From: Trichosporon coremiiforme
Lineage: Eukaryota; Basidiomycota; Tremellomycetes; Trichosporonales; Trichosporonaceae
Reading direction: 5' to 3'
Length of the DNA: 64,000 nt
Assembly (NCBI GenBank): GCA_039545355.1
Contig: BCJJ01000014.1
Coordinates: 1,156,453 to 1,220,452, forward strand
The notes under the pieces are model-generated. The model did no database searches, was not told the origin of the DNA, and saw only the letters and a program-made list of their open reading frames with translations. A program made the position numbers and the translations under genes. Each line of letters begins with the position of its first letter. The stretch's first letter is position 1. Shown here in pieces: positions 46,124-58,136 of this stretch.

Positions 46124-46201
46124 CTGAGACCTATCTGCATTGTGATACTTATACCGTACTTATTGGTTTAACTTTCTCATTTGAATCTATGGGCACACGT
46201 C

Positions 46202-49200
46202 TTAGTTGTCCTCCTCCTGAGCGCGCACAATCTCGGCACGCGAGATGTCCGACTGCTCGCACATGCTGCGGAAGATGCCTCCCGCATCGAACAGCTCGAG
46301 CGGAGACGCGTACTCGGCAACTTCGCCAGCGTCCATGACAAGGATCTTGTCCCAGCCAATGACGGTGCGCAGGCGATGCGCAATGCCGAGCAGCGTCTGC
46401 TTCGTCCGCTTGCACTCGGCACGGATCGCGTGCTGAATTCCCAAGTCAGTCTGCATGTCGACGGCCGCGGTCGCCTCGTCGAGCACAGTGATGGGGGCAC
46501 GCTTGACGAATGCACGCGCAAGGCTGACGAGCGAGCGCTCGCCGATACTCAGGTTCGAGCCGCCGGTGTCGATCGTGGCGTCGAGCGCGAAGCGGCCACT
46601 GAGACCCGCGCGCTCGAGCGCATCATGCAGTTCGCTGTCGTCGTGCTGCTCGAACGGGTCCAGGTTTGATCGCAACGTGCCGCTGAACAGGACGGGGTCC
46701 TGCGGAATGATACTGACCGCCGCGCGCAGAGAGCGGAGACCGATCTTGGAAGTGTCCACGCCGTCGATTGTGATGCTGCCGCTCATGAGCTCGGCGAGGC
46801 GGAAGAGCGCGACAGTGATCGACGTCTTGCCCGCACCAGTGCGGCCGACGATGCCAACGCGCTCGCCGGGCTGCACATCGAGCGAGATGCCCTTCAGCAC
46901 CGCCGGGAGTCCGGGGCGATACGCCATGACGGCCTTGTTGAACTGGATGCCGCCCTCAGACGGCCAAGCTGCCGGCGCAGCGCCCTCGTAAGCTGCCTCC
47001 TGGGGCAGGTTGCAGTAGTACTTGAGGCGTTCGACCGAGTTCATGCTCTGCTCAATCTCGATGGAGCAGTGCACGAGGCCCTGGAGCGCGCCGGAGATGG
47101 AGCTCATAAACGTCAGGCACATGCCGATCTGCGATGCGTTAATGGTGCGGCCGCCGGCAAAGACGCAGAGGAACGCGACGACGAGCACAAGTGCGATGCC
47201 GAGCCAGCCGAGGCGCGTTTCGAGCCAAATCATGTTTGCGTACGTCATCAGGAAGGCGCGGTTCTGGATGTCGAGGCGGCGCGCGTTCTCTGCGATGAAG
47301 CGCGAGTCCTCGCCGTAGGCGCGCACGGTCGACATGCCGCCCATGCTCTCGGAAAAGTGCGCATAGTGAGCCGAGCGCAGCATCGAGTCGATGCGCTTCA
47401 GCTCGCGCGCCGTGCGGCGATAGTAGAGCGCGTAGATCACGTATGCGACCGAGATGCCCGCCATCACAGCGAGGAAGTACGGGAAGTTGACGCTGATGAT
47501 TGCGATCGAGCCGATCATGCCCGCGAGAAGGAGCAGCGTCCCGCGAACCCATTCAGGAACAACGTTGTCCAGCGAGTCGACATCCTTGCCGAAGACGCCG
47601 AGGACACGGCCGAGCGGCGTCGTGTCGAAGAAGCTCGTGGGCGAGAAGAACACGCGTTTGAGTGCCGTATCGTACAGGCCGCGCGACGCCCGCACCGCGT
47701 TCGCTGTCATGGCCATGCCGGTGAAGAGCGTGAAGACGGACGACACTAAGCCGAGCACGGCGTAGATGCCCTGGTAGAATGAGCCGGCCTCGCGGAACTT
47801 GTCCTCGGACCAGAACGTCAGCCAGACCGTTGACATGACGTTCAAGCCCGTCATGAAGGCGGCGAACACAGCCGCCATCACGATCCAGCCAGGACCAAAC
47901 TTCAGGTACGCCAGGTACACGCTCAAGCCGACCGAGCCCGTCTTGCGCTCCTCCTCGGTCATCAGTTTACCGTCGCCCTGGGGGGAAGGCTCCTGGACAA
48001 TCTTCTTCTCTTCGACAATGTCCATGGAGCCGACCTTCTCGGCCAAGACTGCCTTGGCATCCGGCTCCTCGGTCTTGGATCCGCCGAACTGCGCCATCAG
48101 CCTCTGGAACGGCCCTTCGTCCATGAGGTCGGCGTAGCGACCCTGCTGGACGACCTTGCCGCCGTCGAGCGTATAGATGTAATCGACCTGCGGGAGGAAG
48201 TGCAGTGCGTGCGTCACAAGCAGCACCGTCTTGCCCTGACGCTTGAGGTCGAGGATTGCGCCATTGAACAGGGCCGTGCCAACGTGCGCGTCCACGGCCG
48301 ACAGCGGATCGTCCAGGAGGATGACGTCCGCATCAAAGTACAACGCTCGCGCAATGTTGATGCGCTGCTTCTGGCCGCCGGACAAGTTGATGCCCTTCTC
48401 GCCAATCTCGGTCAGGTCTCGCGCGCCAAGCAGGTCGAAATCGGGGCGCAGCTGCGCCTTCTCGATGACCTTCCAGTACCGGCCCTCGTCCCACGGCTGC
48501 CCGAAGAGAATGTTGTCGCGGATCGTCGCGTTCTGGATCCACGCCTCCTGCGCGCAGTAGCCGATACGGCCACCGAGCGCGACCGCGCCCGTCGTCTTCA
48601 TGTCGCCGAGCAGGCCGGAGAGCAGGCTGCTCTTACCGCTCCCGACGGGGCCGACGATTGCGGTGAGCTGTCCGCGGGGGATCTCGAGGTCCGCGCGCAC
48701 GGAGAACTCGGGCCAGTCAAAGGTCGCATGCGCGCGCACCGCCACGTCTAGCGTCCCGTCGACATCGGGGCGCTCGCGCCGCGTGTCCGCCTCGAAGAAC
48801 TCGGACATGCGCTTCAGGGCGTTCATGCCATCCGCGCTCAGTGAGAGCGATCGGGGGATCTGGTTCAAAGACGGACGCAGTCCGTTAAAGTACTGCAGCG
48901 CGGTGAAGATGAGGGCGGGGTCGAATTTGTTGCCGAGACGCGAGAAGACGACAAACGACAGCACGGACGCGATGAGGGGCAGGTTCATCGTCATCGTCTC
49001 GTTCAGCGAGCGCGTGTACAGCAGGTACCGGAGGTAGCTCATCTCCTTGGCACGGTACCCGTTGAGCTGAGACAGGAACGGCAGCTCGTACGTGAACATT
49101 TTGATGACGGGCATATTGCCGAGTAGCTCGGCGAGCAGCTTGGTGCGCTTCTCTGTCCACTGGATCGACTTTTGGCGCAGGCTGAGGTACCACTTCATGT

Positions 49201-50214
49201 TGAGCGTGGAGAATGGAATCGCGATCACGAAGACGACGAAGCCGATCAGGCCACTCGCACCAATCTGCATGCAAAGCATGATGATGGTGACGATGATGAT
49301 GATGGGCGCGACCCACATGCAGTGGAAGAACTCGACGGCGCCCTCGATGCGCGAGATGTCCGCCGACAGCATCGTGAGCAGCTTGCCGCTCGGCATTTTG
49401 GCGCGGCCCTCGACGCTCAGGTCAAACGCGCGCTTGTACAGAGCCGACACAAGCGTCGACCGCATCATGACGCCGTCGTGCATGGCCAGGAAGCTCCACT
49501 GGTTTATGCACGTAATACTGAAGAGACGCAACGCAACAAGGCCGAGAGCGAAGCCGACGCCCTTGCCAACCGCAGGGTAAGGCTCGCCTAGCGAGTGCGC
49601 GCGCTCGACTTCCTGCGCGTAGCGGATGATCTGCTTCGTGAACAGCGGCGCAAACGCCATGGACAGGTCGCCGGCGAGCTTCCACGGCCCCGTCCACCAG
49701 AACGACGGGAACGTGTCCGTCAGCGCCCACGCGAGGCTCCCCTGCTTGCGGCCCGAGTGCTCCCTCCACTCGCGCTCGAGCGATTTACGGCGCTCAGCGC
49801 GCGTCGCGCGAGGGCCGTATGTCTCAAACTTCTCCGGCAGCGGCCACAGCGCGCGCGCATCCCACTTGATTCGGCGCCACCCGGCGCTCGCCGTCTCGAG
49901 CGACTCATTCCACTCCTCCGCGCGCGCCTGACGTCTGTCGAGGTTGGCGAGGAACTTGTCTGCGAGCACCGCGCTCTCGCGGCTCTCATCCAGGCGCCAT
50001 AGGTCAGTCGGCTGCAGCGGGCGGCGGTAGCCCGTCACGATCAGCGGCGACACCCATCGGAAAGTTAGGCGCGACCACCAGCTCGCGTGAGCGAGGGGGA
50101 TCTCGGGGGCGTCATCGAGCGAGTCCCGCGTCGGCAGCGAGTGAAAGCCACTGGCGTCAGCGCAATCTCCTCCGCGACGTACAGATTCTTCAGTTCAAAG
50201 TCTAGTTTGCCCAT
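46202..50214 (-). CDS. ABCC (MRP/Yor1-type) ABC exporter, 1326 aa
   Basis: Exons 50214-50183 and 50150-46202 with a 32-bp intron. ABCC proteins use ATP to export organic anions, glutathione conjugates and drugs. There are two ABC cassettes and two six-helix membrane domains without the extra N-terminal domain of long MRPs, matching Yor1/MRP4. NBD1 (about 515-650) has GPVGSGKSS, LSGGQKQRINIAR and LLDDPLSAVD, with Asp instead of Glu after Walker B. NBD2 (about 1115-1260) has GRTGAGKTS, a variant signature LSIGERSLVSLAR and VLDEATAAVD. Having the degenerate Walker B in NBD1 is normal for ABCC. The start sits in the short exon MGKLDFELKNL, joining in frame to WVSPLIVTGYRRPL. Confidence 0.93.
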
Positions 50215-50713
50215 TCATGGAATGTTGTTGCGTGAAAAGATCGGCCCCGCTTGAAAGGTGTCGATATATGGCTCTTGGCTCCGGCCCCAAAATAGACCGC
50301 AGCACATGTCTTTAAGCGTCGCAAGCGTCGATGCCGTCCGTTGGGTCGCTCCACGCCGAGGGACGAGCCGGAGAAAGCGCCGAGCGTAGATATCGGGCGG
50401 TGGGTGGTGTTAGCGGTCCGTGCCTTAATCAGCACCACGCGGAGCCCGGGGCCCGGGGCACATCGCTGAATTGAGGGTGGAAAACGCGGATGTTGCGGAT
50501 GTCGCAACTGGTGCGACCGGGGACCTGTCGCTGACGTGATTCGCCGAGGGGATGTTCGGGCCACGGACCGACAGCCTTCTCCACACCCATCCTGCCCACA
50601 CCGCGACGCTCGCGACAGCGTCAGGTCGGATCCGGTACAACACCTTGTATCACGGAACGGCACTCTACACATTCAAACGCTCGGCATGAACTTCATCTTC
50701 CAATCTACCGACC
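50215..50713. promoter_or_regulatory. Divergent intergenic region ABCC/MFS
   Basis: 499 bp shared by two divergent transporter genes; possible co-regulation. No clear motif noticed. Confidence 0.4.
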
Positions 50714-52241
50714 ATGACCAGCTCGCTGCGCCCGGGCCTCCCCGTTATCCTGGGCTACGCGCTCATGCTCGTCACCGCCGTCGGCCTGACGTCGGTGACG
50801 CGACCACAGCTGACGATTGATCTCGTCTGCTATGCCGATAAGGGCCCGCCGGTCGACTCCAAGCTGTGCAGGCACGACGCGGGCGTGCAGCGGCATGCGG
50901 CTCGGCTGCAGATGCTGGCGCGTACGATCGGCGGCCTGCTCACCATCGCGACAACGGCGTACTGGTCGGCGCTCAGCGACAGGTGGGGACGCGCCCGCCT
51001 CCTAGCGATCTGCCAGCTGGGCTGGATTTTCAACGAGGCTCTCTTCCTGGCGCTCGTCACCTGGCCGCGCCTGACAGCCTCGGGACTCTGGCCGCTCGTT
51101 GTCGGGCCGGCCGTCGACGGTGCGCTTGGCGGCGTTCCGGCTATCAGCGCCATCATCTCCGCGTACCTGTCTGATGTAGTGCCGAAGGAGGCTCTGCTCC
51201 AGTCATTCACGCTCATCAACGGCACCCTCGCCATCGGGGCCGCGCTGAGCCCGTCGTTCGCGACGCTGCTGGTCGACTGGACAAACGACACGTGAGTTGT
51301 GCCTCAGGCTAAGCTGACGGCAGTGCCACCCCTCTCCGCGTAGCGATCGGAGTCCATGCGCTGCTGCTTTTGTACTGCCTCTTCGTCATGCCGGAGAGCA
51401 GGGCAAAGGTCGAAGTGAGCGAGCCCGTGAAGAGGTCTTTCGTGGAGACGGCACTGCACCCCTTCAGGTTGCTGTCCTCCAACCGCAACCTGACTCTGCT
51501 CGCGGTCATCCTGCTCGTTGTCACGCAGATGAGCGTAAGTCTTATCGATGGTGAAAGCTGATAACAGGGCCTCACCGACCCGTTAATGCAGTACCTCATG
51601 TACGCCGTGGGCTGGGACCAGAAGGAGATCGGCCCCATGTTCTCCCTTATCAACCTGTCGCGCACTTTCGTGCTCATGGCCCTGATCCCAGGTGGGTTGA
51701 TCCCGAGACATCTCTGACATCAGGTATCACTGCGCTCCTGAAGCCGCGCTGGAAAAGCTCGTGGTCAATTACCCGTCGCGAGTCAATGCGGGAGCCCTCC
51801 GAGTCCACACCGCTCCTCCAAACTGCATCGGACATTGTGGCCGAGAATGAGGAGGCCGAGCGCAAGACGCAGACGTCCTTCGATCACACGCTCCTCTTCG
51901 CCTCAATGCTCATTAAATTCGTGGGCGAGCTGATCCTCGGCACGAACGTGCGCGCGAGCGGCGCCGTCTACATCATCGGAGCACTCATTCTCTCAGTTTC
52001 GGCTGCTGCAGCCCCATGTGCCAGTGCGCTGGCGACGCAGTTTGTGGATGACGACAAGCACGGCGAGCTGTTTGGCGCTCTCGGTGTAATTGAAGGCATT
52101 AGCACGACCCTCGTCGGGCCTGTCATCTACACCTACCTCTTTGTCTCGACCATTGACTGGTACCCCGCGTTCATGTTCCTGTTTGCGGCGTCGACAGCTG
52201 GGGTCGGGGCCATCCTTACGGCTCTGGTTCGATTCCCGTGA
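50714..52241 (+). CDS. MFS transporter, 476 aa
   Basis: Exons 50714-51291, 51324-51534, 51568-51691 and 51724-52241, with introns of 32-33 bp. Helix 1 is VILGYALMLVTAVGL, then a Cys-containing outer loop (LVCYADKG ... KLC). The MFS loop motif between helices 2 and 3 is ALSDRWGRARLL. GVPAISAIISAYLSDVVP is reminiscent of the SLC46/tetracycline-exporter-like branch. The central cytosolic loop (about 300-350) is charged and Glu-rich. Twelve helices are likely. Substrate unknown. Its promoter is shared with the ABCC exporter, so a common detoxification role is plausible but unproven. Confidence 0.85.
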
Positions 52242-52559
52242 GACAGACGTTGTAATTCCAGTCTTATTCCCATGCATCGTGGCGTCGGCCTCGGGCAACT
52301 GTGATGCACCCCCGCACCCTGATCATGCAAGGCGTTGCGGTGACTATGAGTGATTTCATGTTCGGGCATAGCCGAGAAGTGGTATCTGATAACGCGATTC
52401 GTCCGAAAACGCTGCAAGATGCGGGGCACTCCCGTCATCGGACCCTAAGATCGTGCCCGGAGCAGTTATCGGCCGATGCCAAGCAGACGCTTCCCGCGCG
52501 CAAAAACAGACTACTAAAACTGACACGATGCATACCACCTCTTCTTCCCATCACCCACC
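52242..52559. other. Intergenic region
   Basis: 318 bp between the MFS stop and the oxidoreductase start; nothing distinctive. Confidence 0.5.
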
Positions 52560-53859
52560 ATGACTGTCACCGAGCCCAAGACCGTTGTCGTTCTCGGCGT
52601 TGCGTACGGAGGTGCCCACGCCGCCGCGACTCTTGCCCGCCGCCTGCCTGAGGGATGGCGCGTTGTCGCCATTGACCGCACCTCGCATGGCAACCGTGAG
52701 TAACACAAAGGCCCCACTGACCCCAGACGTCTACTGCTTCCCGCGCTTCTCCATCCTCCCGCAGCACGGCCCCAAGGCGCTCATCCCCCGCTCCGAGGTG
52801 TTCACGAAAGGGCGCATCAATGACCCGGCCAAGGAGCCCGACACGATTCCCGAGCGCGTGGCTGACGCGGCGTCGCACGAGATGCTTCAGGGCCTGGTGA
52901 TCGGGATGACGCCGAACAGCGTCTCGGTCCTCCTCCCTGCCGAGGGCTCGTACGACGACGTCAAGGACGACGGCAGCGACGCGCCGCCTGAGCGCATCCG
53001 CCGCATCGAGTTCGACTATGCCGTCTACGCCCTCGGCAGCGGCATGCCTGCCCCGTGCGACGTCTGGGGTGAGATTGGCCGCAAGCAGTCGCCCGGCCGC
53101 GGTACCAAGACCGGCGCCATTGAGTGGCTCGCAAACTATGGTGATGAGATCAAGAAGGCGAAGCGAGTCATCATCGTCGGCGGCGGCGCACTCGGCATCC
53201 AGTACGCAACCGACATCAAGGAGACGACACCCGACGTCGAGGTCACGTTGCTGCACTCGCGCGAGCAGCTGCTCCCCGTCTACCACCCCGAGGTGCACGA
53301 CGTCGTCATCCAGCGCTTCAAAGAGCTCGGCATCAACTACTCGCTCGGCGACCGCGTGCTCACGTGGCCCGAGAACCCTGGCTTCGTCGATGGCAAGACC
53401 AAGACGGTTGTCACCGAGAAGGGAGCGACGTACGAAGGCGACATCGTGCTCGCCTGCACAGGCCCGCGCCCCCACGTTGAGTTCATTGCTGCCCTCAACC
53501 CCGAGGCCGTCGCTGAGACGGGCCGCCTGCGCGTCGACGAGCACCTGGCTATCCATGGCTTGCCGCACATCTATGCCATCGGCGACGCGGCGGACACGGA
53601 TGCAATCCTGGCCGGGCACATGAGCAACGGCATGGGCGGCGTCGCTTCGCGCAACATTCTGCGCCAGATCGCCGGGAACCCGCTCGAGAAGTATGTCCTC
53701 GACCCCACGGGGCAGCGGATCAAGGTTTCCCTCGGACTGAAGGACGCTGTGATTGCGAGCCTGAGCGGGGCGAACCGCATCGACACGGGTGCGGAGGACA
53801 TTAACGCGCGCCTGATGTGGGCCGTGTATGGAGCGCAGGACCTGGAGGACGACGCGTAG
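52560..53859 (+). CDS. AIF-like FAD/NAD(P)H oxidoreductase, 422 aa
   Basis: Exons 52560-52695 and 52727-53859 with a 31-bp intron. This is a Pyr_redox_2 fold protein like fungal AIF1/AMID (ferroptosis-suppressor type) NADH oxidoreductases. The N-terminal FAD loop reads VVVLGVAYGGAHAA, slightly degenerate against GxGxxG. The second, NAD(P)-binding Rossmann motif is VIIVGGGALGIQYA. The late FAD-ribityl motif is HIYAIGDAADTDA. There is no redox-active Cys pair, as expected for this branch, and no mitochondrial presequence or membrane helix. Likely reduces quinones or oxygen with NAD(P)H; exact role unknown. Confidence 0.87.
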
Positions 53860-54012
53860 CTTGTATATTAGATGTATCTGATGACGTGAAATGGGGCGTC
53901 GGAGAAGTGCGAATCGTGACCGGCAACTCGGCATTTCAGCATCCGAAAGACCCCACACACCCAACGTCCCCCCTCTTAAGTGGGCACTCGCGCCTTTCTC
54001 TCTCTACACACC

Positions 54013-55636
54013 ATGATCTACACCTCACACCTCCCCGTGCCCCCGCTGCCCAAGACCTCCATCTTCCACTACCTCTTTCCAGAAAGTCCGAGCGATTCGC
54101 CGATCCATGTGCACCCACCGTCGACCCCCGCATTCATCGATGGTCCCACCGGTCGCACCCTGACCCGCGGCGAGCTCGAGGACGGTGCGTTGCGAATTGC
54201 GGCCGGCCTCCGCAGCCTCGGCATTGGAAGGCGCAGCACCGCGCTGCTGATCGGTCCGAACAGCCTCGACTGGGTGCTCGCGGCGTATGGCCTCCAGGCG
54301 GCTGGCGTGTGCGTCAGTCCCGCCAACACGGCCTTGTGAGTGCAGCCGCAACTGAGCTAATCCCAGCACGCCGTCCGAGATTGCGTACCAGTACGACAAC
54401 TCTGGCTCGAGCATCCTGATCGCGGACCCTGTTCTACTTCCTGCAATCGAGGAGGCGCGCAAGCTGTTCAAGAACCCGCTGAAGCAGGTGCTCGTTCTCC
54501 GCAACGCCCCGGGATACAAGTCCATCCACGACATCAAGGGCGAGCGCGGCCGTGCGGAGCGGATCGATGATGTGCATCAGACGGCATGGCTGTGCTACTC
54601 GTCGGGTACAACTGGCCTCCCGAAAGGCGTCATGACGAGCCACTACAACATGACGAGCGAGCTGCAGGCGATAACGGTCGCGTACCCGGATCTGTCACCC
54701 GAAAAGGACCGCATTCTCGGCGTCCTACCGCTGTCGCACATGTACGGCCTGGCCTTGTTGTTGCAGCAGCCCCTCATCATCGGCGTGCCCGTCGTCCTGT
54801 ACCCCAAGTTTGAGGAGCGACCCGTCCTCGCTGGCATCGAAAAGTACCGCGTGTCGTACGCCATGTTCGTCCCGCCGATCGTGCTCGTGCTGTACCACTC
54901 GGCGATTGCCAAGGAGTACGACCTCACCTCTCTGACACGCGTCAACTGCGGCGCGGCGCCGATGAGCGACGAGCTATGCTACGCGTTCGAGTCCAAGTTC
55001 CCCCACTGCGAGATTAGCCAGGGCTGGGGTCTCACCGAGTCGAGCGTCGCGATCGGGTACAATGGCGCTGAGACGGGGCCAAAGAGCTGCGTCGGGCGCC
55101 TGCTGCCAACATGGGAGGCGCGGCTCGTCAAGGACGGCAAGGATGTCGCGACCGGCGAGGAGGGCGAGATCTGGGCCCGCTCCCCGGCCCTCATGGAGGG
55201 GTACCACAACAACCCGAAGGCGTCAGCGGACTGCATGGCTGGAGACTGGTTCAAGACGGGCGATGTCGGGCGCATCGACAAGGACGGCTTCATCTACATT
55301 GTTGACCGCGTCAAGGAGCTCATCAAGTACAAGGGATACCAGGTAGCGCCGGCCGAGCTCGAGGCGCTGCTGCTTCAGTGTCCGGGGGTGAAGGACGCCG
55401 GCGTCGTCGGCGTCTACAGCGAGGCGCAGGCGACCGAACTGCCCCGCGCATATGTTGTCGCGGACGCTAGCCCCGGCTTCATCGCCGAGTGGGTCAAGGA
55501 GCGGGTGTCCAATCCGAAGCGGCTCCGCGGTGGCGTTGTCCTCGTCGACAGCATTCCCAAGAGCCCGAGCGGCAAGATCCTGCGCAAGGATCTCCGAACG
55601 CGCGCTGCGCAGGAGATGAAGCAGGCCAAGTTGTAA
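54013..55636 (+). CDS. Acyl-CoA/4-coumarate-CoA ligase-like enzyme, 530 aa
   Basis: Exons 54013-54335 and 54367-55636 with a 31-bp intron. The enzyme activates a carboxylic acid to an acyl-AMP and then a CoA thioester. The AMP-binding P-loop is YSSGTTGLPKGVM (about residue 193), the adenine-site motif GWGLTESS, then FKTGDVGRIDKDG, the hinge DRVKELIKYKGYQV and the catalytic Lys in SPSGKILRK. The residue set is the 4-coumarate-CoA-ligase-like branch common in fungi. The last three residues are AKL, a working variant of the peroxisomal signal SKL. It is therefore probably peroxisomal and feeds aromatic or fatty acids into side-chain shortening. Confidence 0.92.
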
Positions 55637-56185
55637 TTGATCCATGCACGAGATCTTGAGCGGTCGGAGGCTGGGCCAGAAATAGCGACCGGAGATCTTG
55701 ACAGGACGTCAACTTTCAAGCGTAACATGACAGGTCCGCGACGTGTCGTTATCTGCCCCACCCACGTAGTTGACGACCTTAAACTCCCGACCGATTTGCT
55801 CCCGTCTTTCTTGTCGAGTGGGGACGGCGCCTGGCTAGATAGAGGATATGTACGATATGCTAAGTACGACCACGTCAAGCTCGCAACTTCCCAGGACGCA
55901 CAACAAAGTCGTGCTGTGCGTCTCCAGCAATGATCGTTCTTACACACGCTTATAGAGGTCGAGACAACGCTGACCGGTGTCTTCATACCGGCATCCCACA
56001 TGTGGAACTCGGCATCTTTTCGGTATCTGGCACTCTGTACCCGGGTACCCGGATGTTCCCTGATCTCAAAGTGGGCGGACGCTATGACATCAACTGACCG
56101 CATGGTTCTCAAGCCCCGCATTCATCACCCAGGCATCAACTCACACGCGTCAATGGCGCACACCTCTGGTGATGGACTCCTCACG
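55637..56185. other. Intergenic region, sulfatase upstream
   Basis: Holds the 3' flank of the ligase gene and the upstream region of the sulfatase gene. No gene seen. Confidence 0.5.
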
Positions 56186-56192
56186 TATATAA
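56186..56192 (+). promoter_or_regulatory. TATA box, alkylsulfatase
   Basis: tatataa, 61 bp before ATG 56247. A strong TATA box suggests regulated rather than housekeeping expression. Confidence 0.6.
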
Positions 56193-56246
56193 CACCCCTT
56201 CGACACGAACATCGGGAACCCTGCATTCGAGACCTGACATACAAAG

Positions 56247-58136
56247 ATGGCCCCCACACCGAAACCCGCGACCGACATTATCGTCAAGCAGCAGGAAGAG
56301 GCAAAGAGGACGCTCCCCTTCGCCGATACCCAGGACTTTGTCGACGCAACCAACAACCTTATCGGGCCACTTAAGCCTGGCACCGTCACCAACACCAATG
56401 GCCGTGTCGTGTGGGACAACAACCAGTACGACTTTCTCAGTGGAGACGCGCCCGACACCGCCCACCCGAGTCTCTGGCGCCAGTCCCAGCTCACGAACAT
56501 TGGCGGGCTCTTCCAAGTCGCCGAAGGCATCTACCAGGTCAGAGGCCTCGACCTCTCCAACACCACCTTCATCGAAGGAGCCGAGGGTGTGATCGTCATC
56601 GATCCGCTCACGTCGCGCGAGACCGGAGCCGCGGCCCTTCAACTCTACCGAGAGCACCGAGGACCGAGGCAGGTAAAGGCCGTCATCTACACGCACCCCC
56701 ATGTCGACCACTTTGGAGGCGTCAAGGGCATGGTCACCCAGGAGGATGTCGATTCGGGAAAGGTACCCGTCCTCGCTCCGGTAGGGTTCCTTGAGCACGC
56801 CGTATCGGAGAATGTGTTCGTGGGCACCGCCATGAGCCGGCGTGCTGCTCATATGTACGGAGCCGCACTTGGTCGGGGAAAGCAAGGCCAGATTGGTTGT
56901 GGACTTGGACAGACCGTCTCCAAGGGTGAGGTCACTCTGATCGCGCCAACGGACAGTATTGCGACCACAGGAGAGACGCGAACCATTGATGGAGTCTCCA
57001 TGGAGTTCCAGATGGCGCCGGACACCGAAGCACCCTGCGAGCTGCTCATTTATTTCCCCCGCCAGAAAGCTTTGTGCGCTGCCGAGGACGCCACCCATAC
57101 GTTCCATAACCTTGTGACGCTGCGTGGCGCCTTGGTGCGCGACGCACATAGCTGGGCCAAGTATCTGACCGAGGCGATAGACCTGTTTGGCGACAGGACG
57201 GACGTTGTCTTCGCCTCCCATCACTGGCCGACTTGGGGGGCCGCCAACGTCCGTCGGTTCCTATCCTTGCAGCGAGACCTGTACGCTTACGTGCACGACC
57301 AGACGCTGCGCATGTTGAACCAGGGGTATACGGGGCCGGAGATTGCCGAGAAAATGCGTCTCCCGCCAGCCCTCGAGGCAGCCTGGTGCACCCGCGGGTA
57401 TTATGGCTCACTCAGCCACAACGTAAAGGCCATCTACCAGCGCTACATGGGCTGGTTCGACGGCAACCCAGCACACCTGTGGGAGCACACCCCCGAGGAG
57501 CGTGCCAAGCGCCACGTGGACCTCATCGGCGTCGACAAAGCCGTTGCGGCGGGCGAGACGGCCTTCAAAACAGGCGATTACCGCTGGGCGGCCGAGATCC
57601 TCAATCATGTCGTGTTCGCCGACCCCAGCAATGACCCGGCCCGGAGGATACTGGCTGACACGTACGAGCAACTGGGCTACGGTGCAGAGAACGGCACGTG
57701 GCGTAACTTCTTCCTCTCGGGCACCGCGGAGCTTCGCTCGGGCAACCTTGGCGCGCCCACGACTGCTGCCTCGTCCGACGTCATCTCCCAGCTCGCACCC
57801 GAGATGCTGTTTGATTCGCTTGCCATCCGGATAAACGGCCCGGCGGCGTGGAACGTCCAATTCTCCATGGATGTGACTGTCACAGACACTGCAACCCAGT
57901 ATCGGTTGTGGCTTTCCAACGGCGCCCTCGTCTACACGAAGGCGACTCAGGCAAACGATGCCGACATCAGAATTACAGCCACAAGTCGCTCCCTCACTGC
58001 TTTGGCTATCTACGGGCTCGACCCGGAGCAACTCGCAAAGGCAGGCATCGTTCTGGAAGGGGACATCGGGGCTCTGAGACGGTTAGGGGCACTTCTCGAC
58101 CCAGGGAACAGCAACTTCAACATCGTCACGCCATAA
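56247..58136 (+). CDS. BDS1: Alkyl/aryl sulfatase, metallo-beta-lactamase fold (Bds1/SdsA type), 629 aa
   Basis: A single exon. The enzyme hydrolyses alkyl sulfates such as dodecyl sulfate to alcohol and sulfate, for sulfur supply or detergent removal. The zinc-binding motif is THPHVDHFGG (about 149-158), with further ligands in CAAEDATHTFHN and FASHHWPTW. The dimerisation helices follow (AWCTRGYYGSLSHNVKAIYQRY, then WDGNPAHLW-like FDGNPAHLW). A C-terminal SCP2-like domain (about 510-629) completes the standard SdsA layout. No signal peptide. Intron-free in a region where most genes have introns; the yeast BDS1 is known to be of bacterial origin, and the same may hold here. Confidence 0.93.
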   Translation: MAPTPKPATDIIVKQQEEAKRTLPFADTQDFVDATNNLIGPLKPGTVTNTNGRVVWDNNQYDFLSGDAPDTAHPSLWRQSQLTNIGGLFQVAEGIYQVRGLDLSNTTFIEGAEGVIVIDPLTSRETGAAALQLYREHRGPRQVKAVIYTHPHVDHFGGVKGMVTQEDVDSGKVPVLAPVGFLEHAVSENVFVGTAMSRRAAHMYGAALGRGKQGQIGCGLGQTVSKGEVTLIAPTDSIATTGETRTIDGVSMEFQMAPDTEAPCELLIYFPRQKALCAAEDATHTFHNLVTLRGALVRDAHSWAKYLTEAIDLFGDRTDVVFASHHWPTWGAANVRRFLSLQRDLYAYVHDQTLRMLNQGYTGPEIAEKMRLPPALEAAWCTRGYYGSLSHNVKAIYQRYMGWFDGNPAHLWEHTPEERAKRHVDLIGVDKAVAAGETAFKTGDYRWAAEILNHVVFADPSNDPARRILADTYEQLGYGAENGTWRNFFLSGTAELRSGNLGAPTTAASSDVISQLAPEMLFDSLAIRINGPAAWNVQFSMDVTVTDTATQYRLWLSNGALVYTKATQANDADIRITATSRSLTALAIYGLDPEQLAKAGIVLEGDIGALRRLGALLDPGNSNFNIVTP

